From: Mageeibacillus sp. UBA3708
GTDB lineage: Bacteria > Bacillota > Clostridia > Saccharofermentanales > Saccharofermentanaceae
Direction of reading: 5' to 3'
Length of the DNA stretch: 8,753 nt
Assembly (NCBI GenBank): GCA_002371375.1
Contig: DFIB01000114.1
Span: 22,831 to 31,583, forward strand
The notes beneath the pieces were generated by a model. The model saw only the letters and a list, made by a program, of their open reading frames with translations. It made no database searches and was not told the origin of the DNA. Positions within the stretch are counted from its first letter, which is position 1. Each line of letters opens with the position of its first letter. Position numbers and translations under genes: made by a program. Below are positions 6,914-8,753 of this stretch, one piece after another.

Positions 6914-7138
6914 ATGAGACTGAAGAAACTCGTTACAAAAGATCAGCCCGGTTACGATCCCGAGCTCCAAGAACCCGTGATACACAAGAGTATCTGCACG
7001 GGTGAGACTACTGTGGGTTTTGTTGATAAGCAGACAGGCAGATATCATGACCTCAGCAAAGTAACATGCGAGGCTGATATTGTTGATTTCTGCCGTGATA
7101 CCGGAATAGACAGGGATAAGATACGCACTGTTTATTAA
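6914..7138 (+). CDS. Small conserved-looking protein of unknown function (74 aa)
   Basis: The 74-residue product starts MRLKKLVTK and contains KDQPGYDPEL, PVIHKSICTGE, GFVDKQTGRYHDL and a C-terminal DRDKIRTVY. There is no signal peptide, membrane segment or Rossmann motif. Its two cysteines (in SICTGE and DFCRD) do not form a classic metal site. I recall similar short clostridial proteins with an SICTGE-like core, sometimes labelled aspartate dehydrogenase; at this length it cannot be a complete dehydrogenase, so I assign no function. The ATG at 6914 is preferred over an in-frame TTG at 6851, because the extension is Arg-rich, arises from repeat DNA and lies upstream of the predicted promoter. 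The gene diverges from the signalling operon and converges on nfnB, with 9 bp between stops. No separate terminator is visible. Confidence 0.7.
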   Translation: MRLKKLVTKDQPGYDPELQEPVIHKSICTGETTVGFVDKQTGRYHDLSKVTCEADIVDFCRDTGIDRDKIRTVY

Positions 7139-7147
7139 GTGCAGATC

Positions 7148-8542
7148 TTATTTGTTCCTGATATACTCATCGATTCCCAAAGCCGCTTCCTTGCCGGCGC
7201 CCATTGCAAGTATTACAGTGGCAGCACCCGTTACGGCATCACCGCCGGCAAATACACCTGCTTTCGTCGTCTGACCGTAAGGTCCTTCAGCTACTATGCA
7301 GCGTCTCCTGTTTGTATCAAGTCCCGGAGTAGCATCTGCGATCATAGGGTTTGGAGTAGTTCCGAGAGCCATTATAACCGCATCGGTTTCTATTGTGAAT
7401 TCTGATCCTTCTACAGGGACGGGACGGCGTCTTCCGGACTGATCGGGTTCACCGAGTTCCATCCTGATGCACTTGATACCGCTGACCATATGTTCATCAC
7501 CGGTGAGGATCTCCACAGGATTTGTCAGCAGCTCGAAGTTGATACCCTCCTCCTTGGCGTGATGGACTTCCTCCGCTCTTGCCGGCAGCTCCGCTTCTGA
7601 TCTTCTGTAAACGACAGTTACCTCAGCCCCGAGCCTGAGCGCTGTTCTGGCTGCGTCCATGGCCACGTTGCCTCCGCCGACTACGGTGACCCTGGAAGGC
7701 CTGAATATGGGTGTGTCGGAATCATCGCGGTATGCTTTCATGAGGTTGCTGCGCGTGAGAAATTCATTGGCCGAGAATACTCCCTTGGCATTCTCTCCGG
7801 GTATGTTCATGAACATCGGAAGTCCTGCACCGGAACCGATAAATACGGCCTCGAAGCCTTCATCCTCCATAAGCTCGTCGATGGTCACCGACTTGCCGAT
7901 TATGACATTGGTCTCGATCTTGACACCGAGTGATTTTATATTGTCGATCTCGGGCGCAACTACTCTGTCCTTGGGAAGACGGAACTCGGGAATGCCGTAT
8001 GTCAGCACGCCGCCTGCTTCGTGGAGCGCCTCGAATATCGTGACGTCATATCCCATCCTGGCCAGATCACCTGCACATGTGAGACCTGCAGGACCCGATC
8101 CGATGACCGCGACCTTGTGGCCGTTGGGTTCAGAGATTACGGCCGGCTTAAGGCCGATCTCTCTTGCTTTGTCCGCGACGTAGCGTTCAAGCTTGCCGAT
8201 GGCTATCGCATCACCTTTGATTCCTCTTATGCACTTGGATTCGCACTGTGTCTCCTGCGGGCAGACCCTTCCGCAGATGGCAGGGAGGGCGGTGCAACCG
8301 GACAGTCTGGCGTATGATTCCGGGATATCGTTGTTCCTGAGAGCCTCGATAAATCCCGGAATATTGACATTTACGGGACATCCCTGAACACACAAGGGGT
8401 TCTTGCAGTTGAGACACCTTGATGCCTCCGCAACGGCTTCTTCGTCAGTATAACCGAGGCACACCTCATCGAAATTCTTTGCTCTTACCTCAGGGGATTG
8501 CTCACTTATGGGTACTCTCTCTAATCCGGCAGTTATAGCCAT
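7148..8542 (-). CDS. nfnB: NfnB: large subunit of NADH-dependent reduced ferredoxin:NADP+ oxidoreductase (GltA-like)
   Basis: The 464-residue protein belongs to the glutamate synthase small-subunit family of FAD/[4Fe-4S] oxidoreductases. The N-terminal iron-sulfur part has CX2CX4CX3C at C43, C46, C51 and C55, and a second group at C90, C94, C100 and C104. The FAD-binding GSGPAG begins at G148. The NADP(H)-binding Rossmann motif VVGGGNVAMD is at 287-296, followed by YRRSEAELPAR, and an AGGDAVTGA flavin motif is at 432-440. Length is normal and nothing is broken. Automatic annotation usually calls this gltA, but the overlapping upstream gene encodes an NfnA-type subunit and no glutamate synthase large subunit is visible. 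The pair should therefore couple NADH and reduced ferredoxin oxidation to reduction of two NADP+ by flavin-based electron bifurcation. The start has a perfect GGAGGTGA 6 nt upstream and overlaps the previous stop as TAATG. A true GltA role remains possible. Confidence 0.9.
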   Translation of the reverse strand: MAITAGLERVPISEQSPEVRAKNFDEVCLGYTDEEAVAEASRCLNCKNPLCVQGCPVNVNIPGFIEALRNNDIPESYARLSGCTALPAICGRVCPQETQCESKCIRGIKGDAIAIGKLERYVADKAREIGLKPAVISEPNGHKVAVIGSGPAGLTCAGDLARMGYDVTIFEALHEAGGVLTYGIPEFRLPKDRVVAPEIDNIKSLGVKIETNVIIGKSVTIDELMEDEGFEAVFIGSGAGLPMFMNIPGENAKGVFSANEFLTRSNLMKAYRDDSDTPIFRPSRVTVVGGGNVAMDAARTALRLGAEVTVVYRRSEAELPARAEEVHHAKEEGINFELLTNPVEILTGDEHMVSGIKCIRMELGEPDQSGRRRPVPVEGSEFTIETDAVIMALGTTPNPMIADATPGLDTNRRRCIVAEGPYGQTTKAGVFAGGDAVTGAATVILAMGAGKEAALGIDEYIRNK

Positions 8543-8753
8543 TATCTGTCACCTCCGCAATTGCCGCATCCGCCGTGATGTGTACTGCCTTCCCTGTACT
8601 TGAGAAGAGCGCGTCCTTCCTCGGTGCGGTACAGCTTCATTCTCTCCATTGCTTCATCAAAATTGACCTTGAATCCGTCGAACTCCGGTCCGTCGATGCA
8701 GGCGAACTTTACCACATCACCGACGGTAAGGCGGCAGGCGCCGCACATGCCGG
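8542..8753 (-). CDS. nfnA: NfnA: small subunit of the same oxidoreductase, C-terminal part only (5' end outside window)
   Basis: Only the last 69 complete codons are visible, open to the window edge. The piece GMCGACRLTVG, then KFACIDGPEFDG and VNFDEAMERMKLYR, matches the C-terminus of NfnA/SudB, the ferredoxin-NADP+ reductase-like subunit. The three cysteines of MCGAC and FAC are the [2Fe-2S] ligands of that family; its FAD and NAD-binding domains would lie beyond the edge. The tail ends THHGGCGNCGGDR, a His/Cys/Gly-rich stretch that could bind metal but whose last codons also form the nfnB ribosome binding site. The stop TAA shares one base with the nfnB ATG, so the subunits are probably co-translated. 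A methionine at 8748 is internal, not the start. PyrK-type subunits have a related cysteine cluster, but the wording here fits NfnA better. Confidence 0.88.
   Translation of the reverse strand, partial: GMCGACRLTVGDVVKFACIDGPEFDGFKVNFDEAMERMKLYRTEEGRALLKYREGSTHHGGCGNCGGDR
8549..8556 (-). promoter_or_regulatory. Strong ribosome binding site of nfnB within the nfnA coding end
   Basis: GGAGGTGA on the minus strand is a perfect match to the 16S anti-Shine-Dalgarno core, 6 nt before the nfnB ATG. It encodes the Gly-Gly-Asp near the end of nfnA, so coding and translation-initiation roles share the same bases. It fixes the nfnB start. Confidence 0.85.

Noticed and set aside
6809..7048. A minus-strand ORF overlapping the small plus-strand gene
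   Set aside because: It is antisense to the better-supported 74-residue gene, derives its end from the repeat array and resembles nothing known.
7659..8183. A 174-codon plus-strand ORF opposite nfnB
   Set aside because: nfnB has all cofactor motifs on the other strand; this ORF is Ser/Pro-rich antisense with no domain.

Overview
The window looks like a chromosomal segment from an anaerobic member of the Clostridia, most like gut or rumen Lachnospiraceae or Oscillospirales relatives. This rests on three things: strong GGAGG-type ribosome binding sites, an NfnAB-type electron-bifurcating transhydrogenase, and large multi-domain hybrid kinases of the kind common in Butyrivibrio-like genomes. 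The taxonomic call is an inference from gene content, not a match.

Positions 1-6545 (minus strand) hold a tight three-gene signalling operon, read from right to left. The first gene (6545-4785) is a REC-GGDEF-degenerate GGDEF-REC protein, a probable c-di-GMP synthase with receivers at both ends. The second, 28 bp on (4756-2138), is a six-TM hybrid histidine kinase with a pseudo-receiver, a true receiver, an HPt domain and an acidic tail. The third starts 2 bp after the second gene's stop (2135 to beyond position 1). It is a second six-TM hybrid kinase whose receiver runs without a stop into the N-terminal part of a DegV/FakB-like lipid-binding domain, and the window edge cuts it. The likely logic is a phosphorelay among the two kinases, the HPt domain and the receivers, coupling a fatty-acid-binding module to c-di-GMP output. 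No such circuit is demonstrated by the sequence alone.

Positions 6546-6913 are the non-coding space between the divergent operon and a small plus-strand gene. They hold a weak candidate operon promoter with a palindrome in its spacer, an AT-rich inverted repeat, and a dense cluster of TTCCGC/GCGGAA hexamers in both orientations, often spaced 21-23 bp apart. An extended -10 promoter next to the small gene would place the transcription start on the A of its ATG, so the transcript is predicted to be leaderless.

Positions 6914-7138 encode a 74-residue protein of unknown function (plus strand). It converges with nfnB, with only 9 bp between the stops.

Positions 7148-8753 (minus strand) hold the end of nfnA and all of nfnB, overlapping by one base (TAATG). 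Together they should encode the NADH-dependent reduced ferredoxin:NADP+ oxidoreductase that balances NADH, NADPH and ferredoxin pools in anaerobes. nfnB is often labelled gltA (glutamate synthase small subunit) in automatic annotation.
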